Shown here: positions 1 through 6,049 of the stretch, piece after piece | Numbering within the stretch: the first letter of the stretch is position 1 | Layout: each line of letters opens with the position of its first letter | Source of the DNA: Verrucomicrobiota bacterium | Lineage (GTDB): Bacteria; Verrucomicrobiota; Verrucomicrobiia; Opitutales; Opitutaceae | DNA length: 6,049 nt | Direction of reading: 5' to 3' | Assembly (NCBI GenBank): GCA_003694825.1 | Contig: RFJS01000201.1 | Span: 1-6,049, forward strand | Program-made: the position numbers and the translations under genes | The notes under the pieces: model-generated | Databases searched by the model: none | What the model was told of the DNA's origin: nothing | Seen by the model: the letters and a program-made list of their open reading frames with translations, nothing else

Positions 1-717
1 GAGGGCGCGTCTTTTGCGCCGGAGCCGCAGGGTGGCGAGCGGTATGGCGACCGGTGTGATGGAATAGAGGATACCTGCGAGATATCCCCAGGAGCCCATG
101 AAGACGATGGCCGCGGTCGCGGCACAGGATGCGATGATTGCCTGGGTGATCCACACGACCTGCTCTTCGCGCACGAGGACGCGTTCGAGCGGGTCGAGGC
201 GGAGCTCTTCGGCCCGGGCGGAAGCCCGCAGGTAAAGGCCGAACTGGATCAACGCGACAAGACCGAAGCCCACGCTGAAGAGGGCGACGAGTCCGGCTAC
301 CTCCGCTGTATCGGAAATCTGGAAGTTGGCGGGGAGCCAGCCGCCCGAGACCGAGTAGAAGAGCACGGCCATCATGATCCGCAGAGGGTAGACGTAGACA
401 AGGATGACGAGGATGAGGGCGAGCGTGAGAAACGTGGAGATTCCATCGTCGAGCCCGAAGCGCCGGCTCCAACGGCGGTGCGAGACCCACAAGACCATGA
501 TGATGGCGAAGCTCGCGGTGAAGGCGGGGACGCCTTTGATGGCGAGGATGAGCTCGGCGAAGGTTTCCGGGATGGCGCTCAGCGAGATGACCAGCATGGT
601 GACGGCAAAGGCGAAGGCGGCGTCCGAAAATACTTCGATGCGGGTCATGGCTTCGCCGCGAAGGCGGAATCCGCCGCGCCGGGGCAGTGTGGAAAGTTGG
701 GTGTCGCTCCAGGGCAT
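1..717 (-). CDS. TMEM175 (DUF1211) family membrane protein, probable K+ channel; 3' end cut by window edge
   Basis: The frame is open from an ATG at 717 to the left edge (239 codons, no stop), so the C-terminus is missing. The family signature is clear. Residues 26-32 read RIEVFSD, matching the R-x3-FSD motif of the first pore-lining helix of TMEM175 channels, followed by hydrophobic AAFAFAVTMLVISL. A conserved-looking W77-x-x-H80 lies in the second helix. Six hydrophobic segments are visible at about 30-48, 65-83, 94-115, 138-163, 187-207 and 210-230, with a basic tail after. Bacterial TMEM175 proteins form potassium-selective channels in the inner membrane; that role here is inferred from the family. 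I prefer the start at 717 over M24 (648) because FRLRGEAMTR just before the motif resembles the lead-in I recall from homologues. No Shine-Dalgarno sequence precedes either start. The gene is 193 bases downstream of the oxidoreductase and shows no functional link to it. Confidence 0.85.
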   Translation of the reverse strand, partial: MPWSDTQLSTLPRRGGFRLRGEAMTRIEVFSDAAFAFAVTMLVISLSAIPETFAELILAIKGVPAFTASFAIIMVLWVSHRRWSRRFGLDDGISTFLTLALILVILVYVYPLRIMMAVLFYSVSGGWLPANFQISDTAEVAGLVALFSVGFGLVALIQFGLYLRASARAEELRLDPLERVLVREEQVVWITQAIIASCAATAAIVFMGSWGYLAGILYSITPVAIPLATLRLRRKRRAL

Positions 718-873
718 GGTTTTCAGGGATGATGTCGCTGTTTCCGGGCCGGATGAAAACGCCGGCTGGCGGGTGTGGCCGTGTGTGGCGTGCCGGGGTT
801 CGCAGGTGAACCATAGCAGGCGGCGACGGTGAAGCGAGGCCGTTTGTCGATGCGCCTGACCGGCGAGGGAAGG

Positions 874-895
874 CGGGGCAGGGGGTCCTGCCCCG
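874..895 (-). other. Perfect 9-bp GC-rich hairpin after the oxidoreductase gene
   Basis: A 9-bp perfect inverted repeat (874-882 with 887-895, core GGGGCAGG/CCTGCCCC) surrounds a 4-base loop. It starts 15 bases after the stop of the oxidoreductase gene. It is well placed to end that transcript or protect its 3' end. However, the minus-strand sequence after it (CCTTCCCTCGCC) has no run of T, so it is not a standard intrinsic terminator. It could instead be a copy of a dispersed extragenic palindrome. It is the only distinct structure I see in the 193-base gap between the two genes. Confidence 0.4.
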
Positions 896-910
896 GGCGG
901 GGCGAGCGAA

Positions 911-1990
911 TCAGCGGATGCGGACCTCGCGGCCGGTCTTCGCGGACTGGTAGATCGCGTCGAGGATCTTCTGGATGGCGAGGGATTCCTCGGGTTTGAC
1001 GAAGGGTTCGGCCTTGCCGAGGAGACAGTCGATGAAGTGGACCATGCGGTCGGTGTCGACGCGGGGCGGCAGCGGTTTGACCGTCTCGGTGGCGTAGCCG
1101 CGTTTCGTCGGGTGAAAGAGTCGCAGCGGGGGGAGGGCGAGGCCGGCCTTCGTGCCGAAGAGCTGGGTGCCGTTGTAGTCGTGCTCTTCCTGGTGGGCGG
1201 CCCAGGAGGCTTCGAGGAGCACTGTGCGGCCGCTCTTCAGCTTGATGAGCGCAACGGCCAGATCGTCGACGTCGAAGGGACGGTCGGGATCGATTTCTCC
1301 CTTGCCCCACGACCCTTCGCCGAGACCGAGGGACCCGAGTTTCGAGTAGGTCTGGCCGCTGACGGCGGCCGCGTCGAATTCGCCGAGGAGGTAGAGGCAG
1401 CGGTCGAGCGCGTGGACACCGATGTCGTAGGTGCACCCGCCGCCGGCGAATTTCTGCTGGGTGAACCAGGAGCCGATGCGCGGGATGCCGCTGCGGCGCG
1501 TCCAGGCGGTCTTGGCGTGATAGACGTCGCCGAGCACGCCCTTTTCGACGAGCAGGCGGGCCGTCTGCACCTCCTGGCCGAAGCGCATGTTCTGGCCGAC
1601 CATGAAGAGGCGGCGGCGCTTGCGCGCTTCGGCGACGAGGCGGGCGGCGTCGCGGGCGTTGGTGGCCATGGGCTTGTCGAGCATGACGTGCTTGCCGGCG
1701 CGGAGCGCTTCCAGTGCCACCGTGGCGTGAAGATAGTTGGGCAGGGCGATGGAGATGACGTCGATATCGTCGCGGGCGAGCAGCTCGCGGTAATCGCTGA
1801 CAAGGGCGGGGATGCCGTAGGTGTCGGCGGCTTCTCGGCCGCGTTCGGGCGAGACTTCGGCGAGGGCGACGACGCGCGCGGCCGGGTGTTTCTGGAAGGA
1901 TTGAATGTGGAGGATGCCGATAGCGCCGGCGCCGATGACGCCGATGTTGAAGGTGTCCTTTGCTTGTTTCCGGTTCTTTCTGACAGGCAT
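911..1990 (-). CDS. Gfo/Idh/MocA family NAD(P)-dependent sugar oxidoreductase
   Basis: A complete 359-residue protein of normal length for the family. The N-terminal Rossmann fold (about 14-135) has the dinucleotide motif GAGAIG at 20-25, followed by E45 at the end of the second strand. DKP at 105-107 corresponds to the family's E-K-P motif, whose Lys contacts cofactor and substrate. The C-terminal alpha/beta substrate domain (about 138-345) carries D189-I-G-V-H193-A-L-D196, the D-x-G-x-H-x-x-D catalytic signature. These enzymes oxidise or reduce a hydroxyl on a sugar, inositol or related compound using NAD(P); the exact substrate cannot be read here. There is no signal peptide or twin-arginine motif, only a basic N-terminus (MPVRKNRKQAKD), so it is probably cytoplasmic. 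It follows the epimerase gene by 60 bases with no terminator between them, so co-transcription is likely. The start at 1990 is the only plausible ATG before the Rossmann motif; its leader is C-rich without a Shine-Dalgarno sequence. Confidence 0.93.
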   Translation of the reverse strand: MPVRKNRKQAKDTFNIGVIGAGAIGILHIQSFQKHPAARVVALAEVSPERGREAADTYGIPALVSDYRELLARDDIDVISIALPNYLHATVALEALRAGKHVMLDKPMATNARDAARLVAEARKRRRLFMVGQNMRFGQEVQTARLLVEKGVLGDVYHAKTAWTRRSGIPRIGSWFTQQKFAGGGCTYDIGVHALDRCLYLLGEFDAAAVSGQTYSKLGSLGLGEGSWGKGEIDPDRPFDVDDLAVALIKLKSGRTVLLEASWAAHQEEHDYNGTQLFGTKAGLALPPLRLFHPTKRGYATETVKPLPPRVDTDRMVHFIDCLLGKAEPFVKPEESLAIQKILDAIYQSAKTGREVRIR

Positions 1991-2050
1991 GGCTTGGGAG
2001 GTGTGGTGAGCGGCGGGTGGAGTGATGGCGAGGGGATGTGAGCGGTTCAG

Positions 2051-2788
2051 TCAGGCGCGACCCCAGGCGCGGAGCTGTTCGAGGGAGCGCTGCACCGACT
2101 CGAGCGGGGGGTGGTTGTAGTGCTCGACTTCGACGACGTGCCACTCGACCGCGCCGATGGCGTCGAGGGCCTCGAAGACCGGCGGGAAATCGACCGGGCC
2201 GAGCCCGATCTCCTTCTCGTCCTTGAGGTGGACGAGCGTGATGCGGCGGCCCTGTTCGCGAATGAATTCCGCGGGCGCCTTCCCGCCTTTGTGCAGCCAA
2301 TAGACATCGGCCTCGCAGCCGAGGTTGCGCGGTTCGGCGGCGTCGAGGATCCAGTCGAGCACGCGGCGACCGTCGACGATGGCCAGTTCGGCGTCGTGGT
2401 TGTGGAAGTGGAAGCGCAGGCCGAAGCGGCGGAGGTGGGCGCCGATGCGGTTGAGTTCCTCGCCGATCTGCTGGCAGGCCGCGCCGGAGAGGTATTGTTG
2501 GCGGGGCCACGAGGGGCAGATGATGTTTTTCGTGCCAAAGGCGAGCGCGTCGTTGATCACCTGGTCGATGTCGCCGCGCAGGGTTTTGATGCCGACGTGC
2601 ATGCCGGCGCACTGAAGGCCGGCATCGGCGATCGCCCGGGCGGCGTCGGCCGAGGTCAGGTTGCCGAAGCCGGCGGTTTCGACGCCGGCATAGCCCATGC
2701 GGGCGACGGCCTGGACGGTGGCGGCGAAGTCGCGCGCGGTTTCTTCACGGACGGACCAGAGTTGGAGAGCGACAGGTGTCTGGGACAT
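2051..2788 (-). CDS. Sugar phosphate isomerase/epimerase (xylose isomerase-like TIM barrel)
   Basis: A complete 245-residue protein, slightly short for this superfamily (about 250-290). The beta-alpha barrel landmarks appear in order: strand 1 ALQLWSVR (7-14), GYAGVETAGF (32-41), GMHVG (62-66), FHFHNHDAE (126-134), EADVYWLHKGG (159-169), TLVHLKDEKE (184-193) and WHVVEVEHY (216-224). By analogy with IolE and tagatose-epimerase relatives, the likely divalent-metal ligands are E134, D161, H187 and E220 or E222. This assignment is by pattern, not by alignment. Family members isomerise, epimerise, dehydrate or eliminate on small sugars and keto-sugars; the substrate is unknown. No signal peptide is visible, so it is probably cytoplasmic. 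It is the first gene of a likely two-gene unit with the oxidoreductase downstream. The GH105 fusion gene upstream is separated by 303 bases and a terminator, so this gene should have its own promoter. The start at 2788 places strand 1 correctly; there is no Shine-Dalgarno sequence before it. Confidence 0.92.
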   Translation of the reverse strand: MSQTPVALQLWSVREETARDFAATVQAVARMGYAGVETAGFGNLTSADAARAIADAGLQCAGMHVGIKTLRGDIDQVINDALAFGTKNIICPSWPRQQYLSGAACQQIGEELNRIGAHLRRFGLRFHFHNHDAELAIVDGRRVLDWILDAAEPRNLGCEADVYWLHKGGKAPAEFIREQGRRITLVHLKDEKEIGLGPVDFPPVFEALDAIGAVEWHVVEVEHYNHPPLESVQRSLEQLRAWGRA

Positions 2789-3091
2789 GTGGATGATGGG
2801 TGGAACGGTGAACCTTTTCTGTGGAGGCAGGGTGCGGGACGGGCTGCCACAGGCGACGAGAAGAGCCTCAAATCGTTAGAATGGCGGGTGATGAATGAGA
2901 ATGCGTCGGTCGGGGAACAAGCAGTGCGGGCGGACTCGCAGGCTGAAGGAGGGTTGGGACGCCGGGGTGTTTTTAGAAGAAAAAGAGAGCGCCAAGGGCG
3001 GTTGCTTCGTGGCGCTCAAGAGTGATGGAGGGTTGACGGCTTGCGGCTGCCGGATGCGGAGCCCTCGCGGGTCAGCAGCGAGCAGTCGCGG
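2789..3091. other. Intergenic region with terminator and presumed promoter of the epimerase unit
   Basis: This 303-base gap holds the terminator of the upstream GH105 fusion gene in its right half. About 185 bases remain before the epimerase start, which must contain that unit's promoter if the terminator works. On the minus strand I find only weak matches to a sigma-70 promoter, for example TTGTTC near 2920 followed 16 bases later by TCATTC, and I do not call them. No convincing small gene is present: the short open frames here have unusual composition and no recognisable protein features. Confidence 0.5.
2975..3017 (-). terminator. Intrinsic terminator downstream of the GH105 fusion gene
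   Basis: Read on the minus strand, GAGCGCCA (3017-3010) pairs perfectly with TGGCGCTC (2994-2987) across a 15-base loop. The tract TCTTTTTCTTCT (2986-2975) follows directly. A GC-rich 8-bp stem followed by a T-rich run is the classic rho-independent form. It lies about 75 bases after the stop of the large gene and is oriented to end its transcript, separating it from the epimerase/oxidoreductase pair. The long loop makes the hairpin less than ideal. Confidence 0.75.
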
Positions 3092-6049
3092 TCAATCCGA
3101 AGTGATGCGATAGATCATCTGCCGCTGCGTGGATTCGGCAGAGATCTCTTCGACCATGCCGTTGCGGTTGGGCATGCGGAGGCCGGATCGCTGCAGCGTG
3201 AGCCCTTCCGGTTCGATGACGGTGAAGGTCACCTGTCGGCCGGCGGCCTGGAGCGTCACGGTGTTGCTCCCGGCCTGGATGACCGTTTCGTCGCGGCCAT
3301 CGAAGACGAGCATCGGGAAGCTCACGCGCACCGCGTCGAGATCGGCGCCTTCGAACTGGTTTTGCACCGTCACGGCGTCGGGTTCGACCGTGATGGTCTC
3401 GCTGACGAGGAGGTTTTGTTCCGGCGTCTCGCCCGGGATGGTGTGAACGATCCGTGCCTGCACCTTTTCGGGGCTTTCTTCGAGAATCTGGACGGCCGGG
3501 TGGGTGTCGTTGCGTCCGGCGAGGCGGACCCACGCGCTTCCGGGGCGGCGCCAGGAGGGACCGACGGCGAGATTCTCCGGCGCCCAGGAGGCTTTTTCGA
3601 GATAGACGTTTTCGCCGCCGACGCCGGTGCCATCCGACGGGCCGAGCTGAGGATGCCCGTGGCGAAGGTGGACGCGGATCAACCCGGTGGGCGTGTATTT
3701 GAGATCTCCCGCGGTGTCGTATTCGATGTAGGTGCCGCCTGCGTTGAGGAATACTTTGTGAAAGGCCGGCACCACGACGGCGAAGCCGCCGGTATCGGCA
3801 GGCGAGGGCCGCTCTTCGATGCTGTCGTCTGCGAAATACCACGCCTGCGCGAGCATGGAGCAGGCGAGCAGGTTGTAGCAGGTGTGGTAGGTGTAGCGTT
3901 CGAATCCGTGCCGCGCTTCGATCGGGTAGCGGTTTTTCACGACATAGCCTGTCCCGTCGTCGCGAATCCAGTCCTTGATGGCGCGCAGGGCGAGACGGGC
4001 CGCCCGCTTGAACGCGCGCGCCTCATCGAGGCGGCCGATCTTCGCGTATTCGGAGGCGTAGATTTCGAACAACACCGCCTCTTCCGCCTCGTTCCAGATG
4101 TGCTGGCTGCTGCGGTATCCGGTGGGTAATTCGCCGGTGGGGGACTGCATGAACAGCGAGGTCCACGCTCCGCGCCAGAGCAGCGGCCGGTAGGTCGTGT
4201 AGGTGAAGGAGCGGTAGCCGAGCTCGAGAAGCGCGGCGATGTAGTGCCGGGCAAAGAGGTCGTAGGCGAGCGGGTCGCCGTGTTCCTGATACATGCCGAA
4301 CGGCGTGAAGTGGGCCGTCTGCATCGTGAGGGAGAAGTCGGTGTAGTCCCACGACGTCAGTCCGTGGATGGCGCGGAGCCCTTCCCCGGTTGCATTGACG
4401 ATATTCCAATTGTGCGACCACGACTTTCCGTAGGCATTGTAGAACTCGCGATGCTCGTAGGTGCCGAAGGGGCGCTTGTATTCGGAGTAGACCTTCTCGA
4501 TCGGCATCGCCGCGAGCTGTTCCTGCCAGCGGGCTTTGCGCTCGGCGGAGGCGAACGGCTGGAAGAGGTGCCATGCCCAGGTCACCGGCCAGGTGAAGAA
4601 GTCACCATGCCGGTCGGCCGGGGTGTTTTCGAAGAGATCGCGAATGGAGACATCGAGGGCGCGCATGCCGCTCTCGAGCAGTGCCTCGCTGATGGGGTAG
4701 CCGGCGTGGGCGAGGACCGCGACGGCGTGGGCGAAGCAGGGCGTGGAGTAGTATTTTTCGCGTTTGCCGTGGGGATCGATGATCCGGCCGTCGGCATCCT
4801 GATACTGGCTCATCGTGGTGACCTGGCCGGCGATGACCTCGAGATAGTCGTCGCGGCTCAGGCCGGTCGGTTGAAAGTCGGCAACCTGCTTCTGGTTGGC
4901 GAGAAACGTCTCGATCGTCGCGGCGAGCGGGTGCCGGGTCACTTCCCGCAGCCGCGGATTGTAGGTTTGCGGGGGGAGGATCGAGTTGTCGCGCTCCTCG
5001 TAGGGCGCGGCGGATTCGGGGGTGAGGATGCCGGATTCGACGAGTTTAAGCACCTCACTTCCCGCGAGGAGGAACAGGCCCGTGGCATACTCGTGGGTGG
5101 TCGTGGGCAGCGACGGGCGGGGGGCGGCGTCGACCGGCTGGACCCAACCGAGCTTCCCCTCCGGATGGATGCAGCGAAGGAGGCCGGACCATCCCTTGAT
5201 CACGACCGGAAGATAGGTCTCTTTCGGCAGGACGCCGTTGTTGATGCCCCAGGCGAAACCGAACGTGAAAAAGGCGGTCCCGCTCGATTCGGGCATGAGG
5301 AAGTGTTCGGGATCGCCAAGATTCGAGCGCCAGAGGCCGTCGGCATGCTGTCGGGCGGCGAGCGACGCGGCCATGCGGCGGAAGAGGTCGAGGTAGCGGT
5401 CGTATTCGGGCTCGCTGCGGGGGAGATGCGTCAAGATGCGGGCCAGCCCCGCGAATACCCATCCGTTGCCTCGCGACCAGAGGATCTTTTTGCCGTTGGG
5501 GCTGTATTTGCCGATGTAGGTGCGGTCGCGGTAGTAGAGGTCTTCTTCGGGATCGAGAAGCTTGGCGGTGACGTCATCGAAGGAGGCATTCATGATCTCG
5601 AGGAAGCGTCGCTCGCCGGTGAGTTTGTAGAGCATGGCAAAGACCGGCGCGCCAAAGAGCGAATCGGAGTAGACGAGAGCCTCGTGCGGACCTTCGTGGC
5701 CATACCAGAGCGTGGCTCCGCCGGGAGAATTGGGTCCCTCGCTGTCGATCCATTGGATCGTGGGCTCGATCCGGCTGAGGTCGTTGTCCAGCATGGCGAG
5801 TTCCGCCCATGTCATGGCGCAGAAGAGCTTGTTGTATCCAGACAGCTCGGTGCCGACCTGCCACTGGTGCTTCTCTCCCCAGGCGCGCGCCTGATCGAGA
5901 TAGGCGGTGTCGCCGGTGGCATGGTAGGCACCCATGACGCCCGTGTAGTAGGTGGCCCGGATCCAGTTGCGATCGGTCTCCCGCCAGGGGTGCGCGAGTT
6001 GGTATGCGTTTACCTTCTTCATCAGGGCCGTGATGGCCTCCGGATCCCA
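3092..6049 (-). CDS. GH105/GH88-type unsaturated uronyl hydrolase fused to a lyase-like toroid and beta-sandwich; 5' end cut by window edge
   Basis: The frame is open to the right edge. Numbering is from an internal Met at 6022, nine codons inside the window, so the true start and any signal peptide lie outside; 976 residues follow this Met. Residues 1-327 form a GH105/GH88-like (alpha/alpha) barrel: YQLAHP (7-12), YSDSLFGAP with D120 at the position of the catalytic Asp in YteR and UGL, LYYRDRTY (162-169), WSRGNGWVFAGLARIL (182-197) and PESSGTAFFTFGFAWG (244-259). GH105 enzymes remove terminal 4,5-unsaturated uronic acids left by polysaccharide lyases. The family's usual Asp-Asp before the G-Q helix appears here as N64-K65. 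After a linker (328-365), a second helical toroid (about 366-735) holds SHNWNIVNATGEGLR (536-550), SSQHIWNEAEEA (638-649) and HGFERYTYHTCYNLL (705-719). A beta-rich region (745-976) closes the protein. This toroid-plus-sandwich layout is typical of heparinase-like and related lyases. GH105 proteins alone are about 370 residues, so this is a genuine fusion with no frameshift. The lyase assignment is inference; the second part could be another carbohydrate-active or binding module. Confidence 0.85.
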   Translation of the reverse strand, partial: WDPEAITALMKKVNAYQLAHPWRETDRNWIRATYYTGVMGAYHATGDTAYLDQARAWGEKHQWQVGTELSGYNKLFCAMTWAELAMLDNDLSRIEPTIQWIDSEGPNSPGGATLWYGHEGPHEALVYSDSLFGAPVFAMLYKLTGERRFLEIMNASFDDVTAKLLDPEEDLYYRDRTYIGKYSPNGKKILWSRGNGWVFAGLARILTHLPRSEPEYDRYLDLFRRMAASLAARQHADGLWRSNLGDPEHFLMPESSGTAFFTFGFAWGINNGVLPKETYLPVVIKGWSGLLRCIHPEGKLGWVQPVDAAPRPSLPTTTHEYATGLFLLAGSEVLKLVESGILTPESAAPYEERDNSILPPQTYNPRLREVTRHPLAATIETFLANQKQVADFQPTGLSRDDYLEVIAGQVTTMSQYQDADGRIIDPHGKREKYYSTPCFAHAVAVLAHAGYPISEALLESGMRALDVSIRDLFENTPADRHGDFFTWPVTWAWHLFQPFASAERKARWQEQLAAMPIEKVYSEYKRPFGTYEHREFYNAYGKSWSHNWNIVNATGEGLRAIHGLTSWDYTDFSLTMQTAHFTPFGMYQEHGDPLAYDLFARHYIAALLELGYRSFTYTTYRPLLWRGAWTSLFMQSPTGELPTGYRSSQHIWNEAEEAVLFEIYASEYAKIGRLDEARAFKRAARLALRAIKDWIRDDGTGYVVKNRYPIEARHGFERYTYHTCYNLLACSMLAQAWYFADDSIEERPSPADTGGFAVVVPAFHKVFLNAGGTYIEYDTAGDLKYTPTGLIRVHLRHGHPQLGPSDGTGVGGENVYLEKASWAPENLAVGPSWRRPGSAWVRLAGRNDTHPAVQILEESPEKVQARIVHTIPGETPEQNLLVSETITVEPDAVTVQNQFEGADLDAVRVSFPMLVFDGRDETVIQAGSNTVTLQAAGRQVTFTVIEPEGLTLQRSGLRMPNRNGMVEEISAESTQRQMIYRITSD

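Noticed and set aside
404..832. Plus-strand open frames at 404-832 and 478-732
   Set aside because: They overlap the minus-strand TMEM175 frame, which has a strong family motif and transmembrane pattern. The plus-strand translations have no such features.
1037..2041. Long plus-strand open frame (334 residues) opposite the oxidoreductase
   Set aside because: It lies entirely over a gene with clear Gfo/Idh/MocA motifs. Its translation is a Gly/Ala/Val/Asp-rich string with no family features, as expected for an antisense frame in GC-rich DNA.
723..2612. Minus-strand open frame of 629 residues spanning two genes
   Set aside because: Its translation is dominated by Arg, Pro and His, a typical out-of-frame reading of GC-rich DNA, and it crosses both real minus-strand genes and the gap between them.
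2900..2925. Possible promoter TTGTTC-16-TCATTC for the epimerase unit
   Set aside because: The -10 element matches the consensus poorly, and such weak matches are expected by chance.
2111..3025. Long plus-strand open frame (304 residues) opposite the epimerase
   Set aside because: Antisense to a well-supported TIM-barrel gene, of low-complexity composition, and running through the terminator; no recognisable domain.
2895..3113. Possible small gene of 72 residues in the 2789-3091 gap
   Set aside because: It runs through the terminator and into the end of the large gene, has no recognisable feature, and its composition looks random.
3041..4129. Long plus-strand open frame (362 residues) opposite the C-terminal part of the GH105 fusion
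   Set aside because: Antisense shadow. The minus-strand frame continues coherently through the beta-sandwich region to its own stop.

Overview
This window is a GC-rich bacterial chromosomal segment. It holds four protein-coding genes, all read from the minus strand; two of them run off the window edges. The coding style fits Verrucomicrobiota, and the Opitutaceae are my best guess: large GH105-type uronyl hydrolase fusions, a xylose-isomerase-like epimerase beside a Gfo/Idh/MocA oxidoreductase, and start codons with no Shine-Dalgarno sequence. That placement rests on remembered protein families and has not been tested by a search. I see no tRNA, rRNA, mobile element, CRISPR array or phage gene.

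Layout in the direction of transcription (right to left). (1) 6049-3092: a very large protein, open at its N-terminus. It has a GH105/GH88 unsaturated-uronyl-hydrolase-like (alpha/alpha) barrel, followed by a second helical toroid plus C-terminal beta-sandwich of the kind seen in polysaccharide lyases and related enzymes. A good intrinsic terminator lies about 75 bases after its stop (3017-2975). (2) 2788-2051: a sugar phosphate isomerase/epimerase of the xylose-isomerase-like TIM barrel superfamily. (3) 1990-911: a Gfo/Idh/MocA NAD(P)-dependent sugar oxidoreductase, 60 bases after gene 2 and probably co-transcribed with it. A perfect 9-bp hairpin follows it at 895-874. (4) 717-1: a TMEM175 (DUF1211) family membrane protein, probable potassium channel, cut by the left window edge.

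How they may work together: the fused enzyme looks built to break an acidic polysaccharide and remove the terminal unsaturated uronic acid. The epimerase/oxidoreductase pair would act on small sugars in the cytoplasm, possibly through a keto-sugar intermediate. The link between the two units rests on proximity only, because a terminator separates them. The TMEM175 gene looks unrelated to sugar use.

The most interesting points are the two-enzyme fusion in gene 1 and the apparent replacement of the normally conserved Asp-Asp pair of its GH105 domain by Asn-Lys, which questions whether that domain is a standard hydrolase.
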